Shown here piece by piece: positions 10,839-21,312 of a stretch of 64,000 nucleotides of DNA. The notes below the pieces were generated by a model. That model was not told the DNA's origin and did not search any database. It saw only the letters and a list, made by a program, of their open reading frames with translations. A program made the position numbers and the translations under genes. Source of the DNA: Pectinophora gossypiella (taxonomy: Eukaryota > Arthropoda > Insecta > Lepidoptera > Gelechiidae); the NCBI RefSeq assembly GCF_024362695.1, contig NC_065404.1:14486604-14550603 (forward strand). Direction: 5' to 3'. Each line of letters opens with the position of its first letter. Within the stretch, counting starts at the first letter, position 1.

Positions 10839-10919
10839 CTATTGAAAAAATTAAGGTTATACCTACAATCGATCTAACGGTAATCTGAACAGTCGAAATA
10901 CATTGACTCTTCATGAATG

Positions 10920-11012
10920 GCGTGACGCAGCGAGAGGGGAGTCCCTATCGCGGCGCGTGCGCCGACTCACCGTCTCATTATAAATAGCGCGCGTTCGAAA
11001 TTCAAATCATTT
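10920..11012 (+). promoter_or_regulatory. TATA/initiator promoter of the solenoid gene
   Basis: TATAAATA lies at 10979-10986. A TCATT initiator places +1 at A11009, 30 bases from the start of the TATA box. Upstream, in GC-rich DNA, are GTGACGCAGCG at 10922-10932 (matching the RTGAYnnnGCR core bound by CncC/Nrf2-Maf), the quasi-palindrome GGGGAGTCCC at 10936-10945 (one base off a kappa-B consensus) and GGCGCGTGCGCC at about 10951, which contains a GCGTG (AhR/Tango-like) core. The core promoter is convincing. The factor sites are only motif matches. Confidence 0.65.
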
Positions 11013-11074
11013 TTACTGAGCTCACCGCAGCGAGCGCACGTCTTTTCTAAACATTCCAAAACAACCTTTCAAAA

Positions 11075-11443
11075 ATGAAAAAGTATTCGATAATCGGAAA
11101 TAAGAAGAAAGTTACTATGGAGCTTAACCAGAGCAGGTTGAGGATCGTTGGAAATGCTTGTATAGTGCGTGTGGCCTACAACCATGGAGAGATTGAAGTA
11201 GTTGGTAACGACTGCCGGGTGGAAGTGACAGATAATTATGGAGTGATCAACTTGACTGGAGGCAGTGGTCTTGTGACTATAAGCAAGCGATGGAAAGGCG
11301 ACCGAGTCCAACTGTGCGGGCCAAGCTGCCATCTGATGGTGGACGGAAAAGACAAGTCAGATACTTACGAAGCTCAGCTCTCCCCCTTCAGTAAGGACCT
11401 CGATGACGTCATCGAGTCCATCTTCTCGTTCGTCATGCGTTGA
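11075..11443 (+). CDS. single-exon 122-residue solenoid-repeat protein
   Basis: The only complete protein gene in the window. The start ATG (context CAAAAATGA) is the first ATG after the predicted cap site, leaving a 66-base 5' UTR. A TGA at 11441 is followed by AATAAA at 11585. There is no signal peptide or membrane segment, so it is probably cytosolic or nuclear. After a lysine-rich start (residues 1-13) come four repeats of about 19 residues at 21-39, 40-57, 58-76 and 77-95. Each follows the pattern I/V-x-V/L-x-G-x-x-C/G-x-V-x-V-x-x-x-x-G, as in RLRIVGNACIVRVAYNHGE and IEVVGNDCRVEVTDNYGV. Alternating beta residues with regular G/N turns suggest a short right-handed beta-helix, similar in style to DUF3060-type repeats. 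Cysteines sit at 29, 47, 81 and 85. The C-terminus (about 106-121) is an acidic amphipathic helix. Codon use is more GC-rich than the flanks. I do not know a named family; function unknown. Confidence 0.85.
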   Translation: MKKYSIIGNKKKVTMELNQSRLRIVGNACIVRVAYNHGEIEVVGNDCRVEVTDNYGVINLTGGSGLVTISKRWKGDRVQLCGPSCHLMVDGKDKSDTYEAQLSPFSKDLDDVIESIFSFVMR

Positions 11444-11584
11444 TGTGAAAGGTCATTTGGACTTGGTTTTTGTGATGTGAACGAAGTTATTCGTTTTTTT
11501 TCGGGCCATTTGGTCAGCTCTAGTGACCGGATAGGAGATACCGTTTGTTTGCAGTTTTTATAACTGTTTTTTTATGTGTTGAGA

Positions 11585-11590
11585 AATAAA
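11585..11590 (+). terminator. poly(A) signal
   Basis: AATAAA 142 bases after the stop codon, followed within 20 bases by TTTTAAAAG. Predicted cleavage near 11600-11610 gives a transcript of about 0.6 kb. Confidence 0.7.
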
Positions 11591-11865
11591 GATGTTTTAA
11601 AAGATTAATCTCATGTTTTTTACTAATTAAGTTTCTCATCTCTAGTCCATAGTAAGTAGTGATAGATACCACAGTGAAGCTTTATCTTAAAAAAAATATT
11701 AATTCCATTATAAAGTTGTTTGCGTTACTTTTATCTCATAGATTACAGTTAAAAACAGGTTATAACGTAGTGAAGTTTGGAATTGCCTACTTGAAATTTA
11801 ATATCATCTCTACTTTCTTACTCACTTATATTTTCTATTTTAATACTATTCATAATTACATAACA

Positions 11866-11940
11866 TAACATCACGCCTGTATCCGCGAAGGGGTAGGCAG
11901 AGGTGTGTATTAAACCTATACATCCACTTCTCGTTAGTTA
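11866..11940 (+). repeat. SINE-5 fragment
   Basis: Has ATCACGCCTGTATCCGCGAA, GGGGTAGGCAGAGGTGTG and a CCACTTCTCGTTAGTTATG end. Confidence 0.65.
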
Positions 11941-11941
11941 T

Positions 11942-12185
11942 GTTTATTATTTATTTATTTATTAAATCTTAATACTTACTAAAAATACAATTTCGATGCC
12001 CTGCAAAACTGTTTAAACAGTTTGTCTGCAGGAAAGAGTCTCTACTAATAATATGAACTTATATCTAATAGTCAATTGTAAGTAGGAGCACAGTGAATTT
12101 AACAATTAATAACATAAATTAGCTAAGACACGAGTCTAAAAGGTGTTGTTTAAGTATTTTTTTATAATTACTTCTATTTTATCCG
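11942..12185 (-). repeat. LINE-d 3' end
   Basis: Nearly the same sequence as the 3' part of the LINE at 7613: shared ACTGTTTAAACAGTTTGTCT, GGAAAGAGTCTCTACTAATA and GACACGAGTCTAAAAGGTG. It is cut further downstream and has a 35-bp insertion near 12080. Confidence 0.75.
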
Positions 12186-12197
12186 CCGCCGAAGCGG

Positions 12198-12345
12198 CGG
12201 AAGCCGTTGGTCCCGACTATTAGCCGTAAAAAACCTCCACCAACCCGCATTGGAGCAGCGTGGTGGAGTATGCTCCATACCCCCTCCGGTTGATTGAGGG
12301 GAGGCCTGTGCCCAGCAGTGGGACGTATATAGGCTGTTTATGTTA
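12198..12345 (+). repeat. SINE-2 3' half
   Basis: Has GCCGTTGGTCCCGACTATTA, CTCCACCAACCCGCATTGG, GTGGTGGAGTATGCTCCATA and AGTGGGACGTATATAGGCTG. It abuts LINE-d directly. Confidence 0.8.
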
Positions 12346-12489
12346 TGTTATGTATGTTTATTTTATATACATATGTATTGTAGGTAGGTAGTTACCTAGT
12401 AGCTATTACCTAATCTATGAAGTATTAGTACATGAAGTCCCGTACCCACCTAACAGGGGTCGAGCCACAAAAATACAATAGATAAACAT

Positions 12490-12548
12490 TCCCTAGTGAT
12501 ATGTAGTTCTGTGCAATAAAGTATATTTGATTTGATTTGATTTGATAA
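12490..12548 (+). repeat. LINE 3' terminus with (TTTGA)n tail
   Basis: GTGCAATAAAGTATATTTGA followed by three more TTTGA units is a standard CR1/Jockey-type tail. No coding part remains. Confidence 0.6.
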
Positions 12549-12619
12549 TAGAATACATAATAGTGCTTTTTTTGACGTAACTTATAATATACATGGCCGA
12601 AGTTAACAATCGAACATAG

Positions 12620-12740
12620 TCTTGTTACACCTGAATCGTATGGTGTCAGACGTCACACACACATATGCGCGTGTACGATAATGCTAATGTAGTGTCTTTG
12701 TAAAACGAGGTTATTTGTATGAAGTGTCCGGTGTGTAGTT
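12620..12740 (-). repeat. rep-F fragment
   Basis: The plus strand reads AATCGTATGGTGTCAGACGT, CGCGTGTACGATAATG and TATTTGTATGAAGTGTCCGG, the reverse of rep-F. Confidence 0.8.
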
Positions 12741-12847
12741 ATGTCTAAACTGGAACTGTTTCCGCGACTCACGCGATTCCAACTGTCCTCGTTGTGCAAG
12801 CGCAATTGTTCGGGGAAAAACATACATACCTATGTAACGCATCTATC

Positions 12848-12962
12848 CAAATCGCAACCAATCAGCTCGCGACACCAAACACTTCAGGATCCCGATACTG
12901 ACCCCTGGCGTGGTCGACGATTTCCCTCAATTAGCGCTTATCGCGCCCAACTGGGCACTTTT
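12848..12962 (-). repeat. rep-G 3' part
   Basis: Has CCAATCAGCTCGCGACACCA, GGCGTGGTCGACGATTTCCC and CGCGCCCAACTGGGCAC, matching the distal part of the full rep-G at 44550. The open frame through it is incidental. Confidence 0.75.
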
Positions 12963-13079
12963 ATACGACGTGTATTTTTGGGTCCCGAACCTCAAAAAGA
13001 GAAACATCAGAACAGAAAATAGAGGAGAAACGGAATTCTTATAGCACCAATTTGTTTTTCTTTATATTTTATGCGCATC

Positions 13080-13195
13080 CCGGACTCTTCATACAAAAAC
13101 ATTGAACACGTACACACACACAAACGATTGAAGACTAAAGTAAGACCGGTTCAAAGTGTGCCGTTCTATACGTAGTATTATTCGTTATTCTATGA
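13080..13195 (+). repeat. rep-F with internal deletions
   Basis: Retains CTTCATACAAAAAC, AACGATTGAAGACTAAAGTA and ACGTAGTATTATTCGTTATT. The central GACGTTATCGTACACG block is lost. Confidence 0.65.
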
Positions 13196-13694
13196 CATAA
13201 CATAAGCTCAAAGGCCAATCAAACTACAAGCGGATTTAGCTACGAATCATCAGAAGTTGATCTATAAGTTTGGTTGCGATTTCCTTTGTGGTGATGCTAT
13301 AATTATAATAATTTGTAATAATGGTAAAAGGTATATTGTATATTCCTTTAGGGAAATACAAGTTATGTGACGCAGATTTTTTTTCCGGAATCGGAATATA
13401 TTTCAGTATATTCCCTTATTTTATTACACTAACTTTCCGCCTTCCGCCCGCGACTGATTTCGTGGATTTCAGTTATCGCGCGCAGCACGTTTTTTCCACC
13501 CCCTTTTCATCCTTTTAGGGGGCAATTTCCGGAATAAAAACTATCATGGTCTTCTTTAGGTCGTAAACTATCTATCCACCAAGTTATATCTAAGTATATA
13601 AATCGCACTGGTAACAAACGGAATATTTAAAGTTAACAAAAATAAACATGCGAATGTGATTTAAGAATACTGTTTCCTTACTAATAAGAGAGTT
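13196..13694. other. no supported feature
   Basis: AT-rich. It contains a pyrimidine-rich patch (TTCCGCCTTCCGCCCGCG at about 13434) ending in a TTTCAG, but no frame worth calling. Confidence 0.35.
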
Positions 13695-13852
13695 GTTTTA
13701 AGAGAGGAAGGGATAGACCTAAGAGAACATTTATGAAACAAATAAAAGAGAAGGTGCAGGTCGTGGCGTATCAGGAGGTGAAGGATTTAGCGGAAAGAAG
13801 AGAGGAATGGCGATTACTCCACCGACAAGAGCGCAGCTCTTAAATAAAGAGA
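13695..13852 (+). pseudogene. LINE-c reverse transcriptase C-terminus
   Basis: Translation gives RPKRTFMKQIKEKVQVVAYQ, then EVKDLAERREEWRLLHRQER and SS stop, a conserved non-LTR polyprotein end. The frame of this 45-codon piece is intact. The element is otherwise truncated. Other copies lie at 42745 and 63085. Confidence 0.75.
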
Positions 13853-14214
13853 GAGACTTATTTAAAAGTATAAAGAAGTATTTTTTGTTGTTCATTTTAG
13901 TTTTTCCTGAAATTCTGTCAATGTAACGTTTTTCTCGAAAACATGACGGTTATAATAAAGCTCTCATAAATTTTTAAATCTAGTGAATGTCAGTAAAAAC
14001 CAGAATAAAAAAAAGTAAGTAGCATAAATCTTTGCCTTGGATGATGTCCAAAATGTTTTCAGAAGTAAGTACTACAGTTTGAAGATCTCGGAACTATGAC
14101 GAATATTATGTTTGTAAAGAAATGTGACTCAACGGGTTTTCGACGAGTAATGTCGATAAGATTGTGACTTGCATTGCACGGTTGAGTAACAGATCGGTAC
14201 AGAGTCCTTTCCAG

Positions 14215-14340
14215 TTATCGTTAGTAAAACCTCGTAAGCGTTTTTTCCAAAATCACATTCTGATGTGGTTGGAGGAAAGCCTCCAACAAAACTTCGCAAT
14301 AGTCAATTAAACAAGCTAGTTTCAATCCAGGTAAAAAACT
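14215..14340 (-). repeat. rep-P fragment
   Basis: Shares AAAATCACATTCTGATGTGG, CAACAAAACTTCGCAATAGT and TAGTTTCAATCCAGGTAAA with copies at 40655 and 57820. Function unknown. Confidence 0.55.
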
Positions 14341-14356
14341 ACAAAAACATAATATA

Positions 14357-14472
14357 AGATCACGAGACTATCCCAATGGGATAGTCAAAGGTCACCAAAC
14401 ATCCTTCGCAAGATGAACTAACCACGCCGCACCGAACTTTCTGTTAGACCAACGTGTAAGGTGGTGAGCCGT
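14357..14472 (-). repeat. SINE-4 copy
   Basis: The minus strand has CGGCTCACCACCTTACACGT, TGGTCTAACAGAAAGTTCGG and GACTATCCCATTGGGATAGT-type blocks. Confidence 0.65.
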
Positions 14473-14973
14473 AACGCCGTCTATAATGGTCGAGCCAACT
14501 GTGCTAGTGAAAGTTTTAACTCATTGGTGCACTATTCTATTCTATTCTCCCCGATTGAGAAGCAAGCTGGTGTACCACAGGACCACAGTGACTTATATAT
14601 GCATTTAAATACATATTATCATAACACCTTTGTTAGGGTTCGTAATGTTTATTTTATTATTTAATTATTATTAGATTATATAACTTAATAACAGACGGAA
14701 TAAAGCCGTGAATCTGTGTCACGACTTTATTATTTTTAATTTGGAACTGGTATATTATTTCATTTGTTTTCTTCTTTTTCGAACGGGAACGTTTTCCCGC
14801 CTTTTTAAAAGGCGGTGACGTGGAATTTTGTTCGGTTGCGGTAATCTGTTATGAAGAGTTGGAGAGTTAACATTGTTTATGAAAATATAACATTATTCAA
14901 GAGAATTGCTGAATTGTTTAATTACGACGAGTACTTACCTCCCCACCTGAGAGCAGTAGTATTATCACACCTT

Positions 14974-15108
14974 ATGGTCATATGGTGGTCCGCCTATTTC
15001 GTTGGTCTAACAGAAAGCTCGGTGAGCTGTGGGTATTTAGTTCAACTTGTGATGGACGTACGTACCTCTGACTACCTCAATTGGATAAAATAGTCATGAG
15101 CACATGTA
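14974..15108 (+). repeat. SINE-4 copy
   Basis: Has TTGGTCTAACAGAAAGCTCG, GTGATGGACGTACGTACCTC and ACTACCTCAATTGG, ending AGTCATGAGCACATG. Confidence 0.7.
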
Positions 15109-15178
15109 TGAATGTATGTATTGGCTCAAGCAACAACATTTTATATTAGATTATGACAGATTATATCTACTAGTGTAT

Positions 15179-15305
15179 GCAATCCCGAATCGAGATCGCT
15201 AATTTGAGATCCCGCGGAATTGGAAATATCAATCCGAAAATTTCGGGATCTCGTCATATTATGCTTCGGAATTGATCCCTAAAAATTAGACGAGATCGGG
15301 ATTGC
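15179..15305. repeat. imperfect fold-back element
   Basis: The ends GCAATCCCGA and TCGGGATTGC are exact inverted copies. Further inverted matches run inward (CGAGATC/GATCTCG, GGAATTG/CAATTCC-like), giving an imperfect hairpin of about 127 bp. No other copy is in the window. Confidence 0.6.
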
Positions 15306-15510
15306 ATTCCCTAATATGCACCTATCTAACAATACCACAGAAGTTGTCTAGCATTAGATTTAGCACACTTGGCACCTGTCCCGAATTTCTGAGTACGATC
15401 ATTCGGTCACTTTTTTCGAGGAAATACTTTCATGATTTGTTCTTATCGTTTTTCACATCTGTTCTCTGAATTAGAATATTTAATACCTATGTTTCAAATA
15501 TAAGTGGTAT

Positions 15511-15879
15511 ACAGGGTGTTAGTAACATCGTAACTAATACTGAGGGGGATGATTCAGTCCATGTTGATATTAACTCAGAATAATGAGCTGAATTTTCCCT
15601 CTCAGTATTCGTTGAAATATCACTTACACACGTACAAGTACGTACAGATAGCCATACAAGTACGTATCAGTGTTAGTGACACATGATTCAGACCATGATT
15701 CTGAGTTGATATCACATGGAATTTCCTGTCGGAAAATTTATGAAAATTTTAGTAATTTTTTAAAATTATTTTCAGTTACATACTTTTGCGACGGAAAATT
15801 CCACTTGAAATCAAACTCAGAATCCTGGTCTGAATCAACCCTCAATGTTTTCATTACAATGCCACTAACATCCCGTATA
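15511..15879. mobile_element. MITE-O, nested or duplicated copy
   Basis: The left end ACAGGGTGTTAGTAACATCG and right end ATGCCACTAACATCCCGTAT are inverted. Inside, a second left end (CAGTGTTAGTGACA at about 15668) and a long inner inverted pair (TTGATATCACATGGAATTTC / AAATTCCACTTGAAATCAA) show two copies fused. Related copies lie at 46672, 46918 and 62432. Confidence 0.7.
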
Positions 15880-16313
15880 ATAAAGTAAAAAATATAACTA
15901 TAAATAATGTATACCTAAACCTAAGTAATTTTTCATTATCTAGAAATGACACAATCACTATGTCAGTCTCGCGTTCTATGTTTTTCATTCCAAACTTCAA
16001 AGCATGCGCATCGATACAGTAAATACCGGACATCGTCCCCTGGTGGACACAGGCTTCCCCCAAGGCTCACGACCAAGGCTCAAGGCTTTATTTAACAACT
16101 TATTTAGTAATAATTAAAATGTTGGTCTAGTAAAGTCCAGGGCTTGTCCTCCCCTATAAAGATTAAGCCATTCCGTGTCAGAAGGCAATTTAAACTGCTA
16201 GTTAACACATTCACAATAATTACACCACATCGCAGGTAACTGCCGAATATGACAGATTCGGGTGACCATGCGTTAAAAGAAATCTTTGGATATTCTTAGG
16301 TGTGTTGTAGAAG

Positions 16314-16668
16314 GCTTATATGGTAGCCCAGTTGCTAGAACGCTTGCCTCCCACTTTGAGGTCGCAGGTTCGAATCCAGCACAGGCCTAAACCAATGATT
16401 GTCGAATTTGGTTTCGAATGCATGTTTGGATCATAAATAATTATCACGTGCTCAGCGGTGAGGGAAAACATCGTGAGGAAACCCACATTCCCTAGAAATG
16501 CATTTTCGAAGGTATGTGACCTAACCTGTATTGGGCTGGTTTTCCCTTCGCGGGTTGGAGGGTCAGACAGGCAGTCGCTTCTGTAAAAAACCGGACCTGT
16601 TAAATCTTCAGGTTAGGCAAGCGGACCCTGTGAAAAACGGGGTAAGGCTAAGGTAGAGAAATGATGAG
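16314..16668 (+). repeat. SINE-3, full length
   Basis: Head TATGGTAGCCCAGTTGCTAG, B-box CGCAGGTTCGAATCCAGCAC, middle CACGTGCTCAGCGGTGAGGG, and 3' GCGGACCCTGTGAAAAACGG ending AATGATGAGG. With 37727 it is the best copy in the window. Confidence 0.85.
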
Positions 16669-17245
16669 GTGTCTTTATTATTTTTTGCTACTTCTAGTTA
16701 CATTGTGCTTATGTCATTGACACGTCACGTTGTACCAATTCCATGTATTTTATTCGATTACACTGTCGTTTTGCGAAATTTCCCTCATCTCATTAGGCAT
16801 TACAGGCGTGTTTTTATGTATCCTTACTTACGTTAATGTATGGACAGGTCATATTTAATTTAAAAAAAAAAACTTTTTCATCCGCGGTATTTTTATTGTT
16901 TACAATACCTACTATTATTATTTTATACTGTGATACTTATAGGTTATTTCCTTTATCAGTTCGGAAACTTACATATTTATATCAGTTTAAGACGTTTGTA
17001 CTTATATCATTTTATGTATTTAAATAAAAACGTAATGAATAGCTTAGTAATACAAGAAAGAAGGAACAAACAGACTTTACGTACTTATCCACCGACGTGT
17101 TATAAAAGACACAATCCCTCTGTCGGATTTTACGACATGCTTGGGAACACAAGCAGTTTGAATATAAAAATCTTTGATAAAATAATTATCAAAGTAATGT
17201 AACTGATTAATACAAAGTTATTTTTGAAGTGTTATAATATTAGTT
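16669..17245. other. no supported feature
   Basis: AT-rich. Short hydrophobic frames at 16836-17202 have random composition and no start or splice support. Confidence 0.4.
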
Positions 17246-17500
17246 ACTAGCGACCCGCCCTGGCTTCGCTCGGGTGCAATGCTGAGGAAAAAATGAAATT
17301 ATTTACGACATCACATTAAAAACTTCAAAAATAACAGTATTTCTCCACTATTTAATGGAAGTTATATACATATAAACCTTCCTTTTGAATCACTCTATCT
17401 ATTAAAAAACCGCATCAAAATCCGTTGCGTAGTTTTAAAGATTTAAGCGTACATAGGGATATAGGGACAGAAAAAGCGACTTTGTTTTATACCATGTAGC
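17246..17500 (+). repeat. CR repeat, uninterrupted copy
   Basis: Begins TACTAGCGACCCGCCCTGGC and carries TCGCTCGGGTGCAATGCTGA, TTGAATCACTCTATCTATTA and AATCCGTTGCGTAGTTTTAA. It is the reference for the split copy at 7455. The class is uncertain. Confidence 0.75.
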
Positions 17501-17751
17501 GATTCTGTCATGTTGATCACGTTCGTAAGGGATTTATAATTAGTCAGTCATGAAGTCATAATAACATCCTTTGTAAAAAGTAATTTCATAATACCTATTT
17601 TCTATCTTGACTGCCTATTTCCGTATGTTCTCTCAATCTTATCTCACTATGCTGATTTTATCAGACTACGACAACTAAATATTAAAGTTCCATAAATAGG
17701 AATGTTATGCATAGATAAAGTACTTACGTTAATAATCTTACTAAAAGGTCT

Positions 17752-17892
17752 GCGGGCTTAGCACCGTAAGCGCGCGACTCTTTCTCGCCTCGACATACGT
17801 CACCCGTCACTTTCTCACAGTACTGCATAGAAAGAGACAGATGATCTCTGTCGCGGAGAGAAAGAGTCGCGTGTTCACGGTGCTAAGCCCGC
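17752..17892. mobile_element. MITE-T
   Basis: The inverted ends GCGGGCTTAGCACCGT and ACGGTGCTAAGCCCGC are perfect over 16 bp. The pairing continues inward as GCGCGACTCTTTCTC / GAGAAAGAGTCGCG. 141 bp, no ORF, no clear target duplication. Confidence 0.8.
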
Positions 17893-19093
17893 TGTTATTA
17901 AGAATATTCATCAAATAATATTACTTATATTGGCTGGTGTAAAGTTTGAGGAATTCCAAATTCAAATTAATTTCACCTTAGCTTAGCTAAACCTCAACAA
18001 GTGGTTCATTTGTTTTTCAGTCTTTTGTTTTTCTTATAAATATAAATAATAAAAACAGAATTGCGCTGTTCATTTTCGATTGTTCTGAATCGAATATGCG
18101 GTTTAGAAACTTCAGGAACTTCAATTAGAAACTACGGAATATAATAAAGTAGGTACTTATATGTAAGTTTTTAAGTCCACTTCACCGTGGGAGTTTGTAA
18201 TAAATTGATAACGTTATCAGTCCTACTATTATGATTATTCATCAAGTTCACGTTATCACGTAAATAAACGTAAAGTACGAGGCATGACGTCAGAGATAAT
18301 TTATAGTGTTGGGTTTAAAATTACGCTTTAGTACTTAAGTACTTAAATAGAGCGGTTTGTATCAATGTTTTTATGTGTCTTGTATAAAAAGTGTATTATT
18401 GAAAATGCAAATAAAAAAATACTTGAACATATTTGTCATTTTTTTATCTAGTCTAATTTAATAACTAGTTTCCAGTTAACCGTTAAAACAATTATAATAT
18501 AATAATAAATACACGTAAATAACATAAAACATAAACAGCCTATATAAGTCCCACTCAAAAATAAAATAAAATAAGTTTGTTTGGTGATGAATGCCACCGA
18601 AACGACAAGAAGAAGAAGTTTAGTTTTCAATCAATCAATCAATTAATAATACTTATCCGCTTTATTTTTCTTTCTTAGAACAGTTTACATTAACTTCCAT
18701 TATGTATGTACGGACTTATGAGGGAGACAGGAACCCATACTACTTGTATGTGTAACAGCTCTTAGATAATAGCTCAGATGGGAGTGTAGTAAACGTTATA
18801 TATACAAACGTTACTTACAAAAAATCTACAAACGCAAAAAATATCCTAGAATTAAAAATGTTCATGGTCTCCCTACTCCACTTGTTAGTGGTTATTAGGT
18901 AAATGGGTATGATACGTCGCGTCGGACTCCATAACATGCCCTGTATTTGATGTCACACTAACCACCTATTAAATTGGTCGTGAAATGGTTTGATATGGTA
19001 CTGGTATGACCAGAATGGATGTCAGAATTTTATAAGTTGCCTATATTACATTTAACTACCTTCTTCTTCTTTGCGAGTCGATGGCGATCGATA
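17893..19093. other. mostly featureless
   Basis: AT-rich. A 25-bp SINE-2 scrap (AAACAGCCTATATAAGTCCC) lies at about 18532, and a short (TCAA)n run at about 18626-18646. No frame or hairpin I would call. Confidence 0.4.
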
Positions 19094-19292
19094 CTAAATT
19101 TTTGCTGACCAATAATTGGCCACGCTTACGGCATTGTCAGTGGCTTCGTAAAGGTCTTTAATAGTGCAGGTGTTAGGGCACTTAGGACAGCACAAAAGGT
19201 GAGCCATAGTTTGTGGTGATACTCCACACTCGCAATCATCAACCAGATATCCCCACCTGCAGAGATTATCCTTGCAGCGGCCAACCTGCCTA
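19094..19292 (-). pseudogene. LINE reverse transcriptase C-terminal zinc-knuckle fragment
   Basis: The minus strand stays open for about 65 codons to a TAG at 19094: QVGRCKDNLCRWGYLVDDCE, CGVSPQTMAHLLCCPKCPN, TCTIKDLYEATDNAVSVANY, WSAKI stop. The C-x-C...H-x3-C-x2-C pattern followed by ..LYEAT.NA..VA.YW is the typical C-terminus of a non-LTR polyprotein. 5' and 3' parts are missing. Confidence 0.75.
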
Positions 19293-19591
19293 ACACCACC
19301 TAACTACCTATACATAGCATTTTCATTTTTTTTTATTAGGGATAAAAAACAGTTATATGGGTTATATTTAAGATAATATTAGCCTAATAACTAAATGTAT
19401 AACCAACTGGAATATCCACATATTACTATAATAGAAGCGGTAAATAGTGAGTCTACTACGGTGAGTTTAGACGGAAGCATGCACTCGTACACCACAACAA
19501 CCAAAAAGAATTATAATATTATGAGCTTGAAAGTTTTTAAAAATGGATGTTAGATACACCTTCGCACAGAAACCATTGAATGGGCTTAATT

Positions 19592-19660
19592 TTTTTATTT
19601 TATTTATTTATTTAAGATACACCATCGGTATATACATAAAAATTACATGAATAAAATTCA
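19592..19660 (-). repeat. LINE 3' tail
   Basis: The minus strand ends …GGTGTATCTTAAATAAATAA then ATAAAATAAAAA, an A/T-unit tail typical of a LINE 3' end. Confidence 0.4.
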
Positions 19661-19808
19661 ACGAACAATGACTGTATGTTATACCATTACAGGCGTATAC
19701 AACATTCAAGTTAGTTGATCAAACTATTAATGAAACTATTTAGTTGTCTTATAGTGAAAACCATATAAGCGTCTATTTCGGAAATCACTTCTAACTTCAT
19801 TTGTCCTG

Positions 19809-20180
19809 TTTTGTCCCGCATTCTAAAAATCCTAGTTTGTCCCATATCACTATTGAAATTGTGTTTCGTCCCAAATCACAAGTATATTCAAGTATACAAT
19901 GCAACATAGTAAATTAAAAAAATACTACTAAAGTATAAAATAAAAAAAAACCAAAAATATTAAACCTTATTTCTTATTATGCGATAGATTTTAAAGTCGG
20001 TTTACTTGTTTTCATTACTTAGTTATTTGTTGATTGTACAAAATGATAAGTCTGGCCAAAGCAAATTTAAAGCTTTATTAAAAAAAGGACGAAGCGGGAA
20101 CAAAATGCTTAAAATTATATCTTGGAACGAAAGAAGCATATTGTTTGGGACGACCTAGGATTTCTTAATGTGGGACAAAA
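19809..20180. mobile_element. AT-rich element with 34-bp inverted ends
   Basis: The left end (19809-19844, containing TTTTGTCCCGCATTC and AAATCCTAG) and right end (20147-20180, containing CCTAGGATTTC and TGTGGGACAAAA) are imperfect inverted copies around an A/T-rich core of about 300 bp. It is single-copy in the window. Confidence 0.55.
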
Positions 20181-20861
20181 TTTAAACCTCTAATGATTTC
20201 TTCTATGAAACCTAGATTTATTTCAATAGGTTTATTTTCAACTAGTCAAATCAGTTATTTTCTACTAAACGCCTTTTTTTTAAAGTGACTTATTATAGAT
20301 TTTCCGCAGATGGCATTAACTAGTTGGCCGGAGAAAGCTACTCAACGCCAAAACACGAAATTACTATGGAAAAGCATACAGTACTGTAACGCCATAGAAA
20401 AACGTCATAAAATCGCTCTCTTGTTAAAAATTCATAAATAAGTTAAAAAGAAAAAGTTTAACATTAGTTTTATATCTGTCTTTATTAAGTAAGTATCAGA
20501 ATTTCATAATTTATGTTGAACCTAGTACACGACCCAATTAATTTTGATCCGGGTAAACATTGAGACCTCAAATTGATCTGGATGGAAACTAGCTTGAATA
20601 CGAGATTTTATTAATAAAATCAGCATGTCCGTCTTCGTATCAACAGTGGGTGCAAGTTGTCTCAGTCAGGAGAAGAAAAAAAAAAAGAAAAAAAAGTGAA
20701 GTGTGGTGAAGTTATTCACCTTAATCCAAATCATTTCCTGAATTCCGAGCATTATTGAAGCAATTCAGCTATTTGACGTTTGCAATTCATCTTAAAGTTG
20801 GCCATTTTACGACTTTCCATAGAGAACTGTCAAAATTGGGAATTCATGTTATGAATCGTAA

Positions 20862-20930
20862 TATGATAGATAGATAGATAGATAGATATATTATTGAGCA
20901 CAATGGACACAAAATACAGAGAAAAAATAT
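20862..20930 (-). repeat. (GATA)n plus LINE 3' end
   Basis: Six GATA units are followed by TATTGAGCACAATGGACACA AAATACAGAG. The same LINE end with its GATA-type tail occurs at 36727, so the microsatellite is the retrotransposon tail. Confidence 0.65.
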
Positions 20931-21099
20931 AGAATATGAATTGAAATATGAAAATCCATAAGTGGCCATTTTACGATTTGCAATTCAATTCATAATAGAA
21001 ATAATTTATGATTCATCAAAAGTGGCCTCTTAGCCCCCCTTACCACAAAACTGAGTGCGTGTACTTATTGTATGTAGTTCACACTTCTCTGTCCCACAG

Positions 21100-21160
21100 T
21101 ACGACGAACGAGTGGATACTCTCGATTATTTGAAAACTGTCCATTTGCCATATGAGTTTG
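21100..21160 (+). CDS. candidate exon A of an unidentified plus-strand gene
   Basis: A strong acceptor (CACTTCTCTGTCCCACAG) opens a frame YDERVDTLDYLKTVHLPYEF that ends with one extra base G before a GTATCT donor at 21161. Without splicing it would run seven more codons to a TGA at 21181. Phase 1 at its end matches the start of candidate exon B at 22753. The product is not recognised. Confidence 0.3.
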
Positions 21161-21246
21161 GTATCTACAAAACCCTAAACTGATAACAGTTTGTAGATGG
21201 ATAACCCTGGAATTAGTGGAAAATTTTTTTTATCTATGGTTATGTA

Positions 21247-21312
21247 CTGTACAGTTTTTTCCGCCATCTATATTTTTTTTTATGGAACGTCGCCTGGAAA
21301 GTCCCTCATACT
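21247..21312 (+). repeat. rep-M fragment
   Basis: Has CCGCCATCTATA, ATGGAACGTCGCCTGGAAAG and TCCCTCAT. It is diverged at the 5' side. Confidence 0.5.

Noticed and set aside
10678..10914. 78-codon minus frame as one continuous gene.
   Set aside because: Only the central 69 bases are bounded by splice sites. The flanks look like intron sequence.
11069..11332. 87-codon minus frame.
   Set aside because: Mirror of the solenoid gene on the other strand.
20755..21030. Inverted-looking GGCCATTTTACGA segments around the GATA/LINE insertion, like MITE-Q ends.
   Set aside because: The termini could not be paired convincingly with MITE-Q, so no element boundary can be given.
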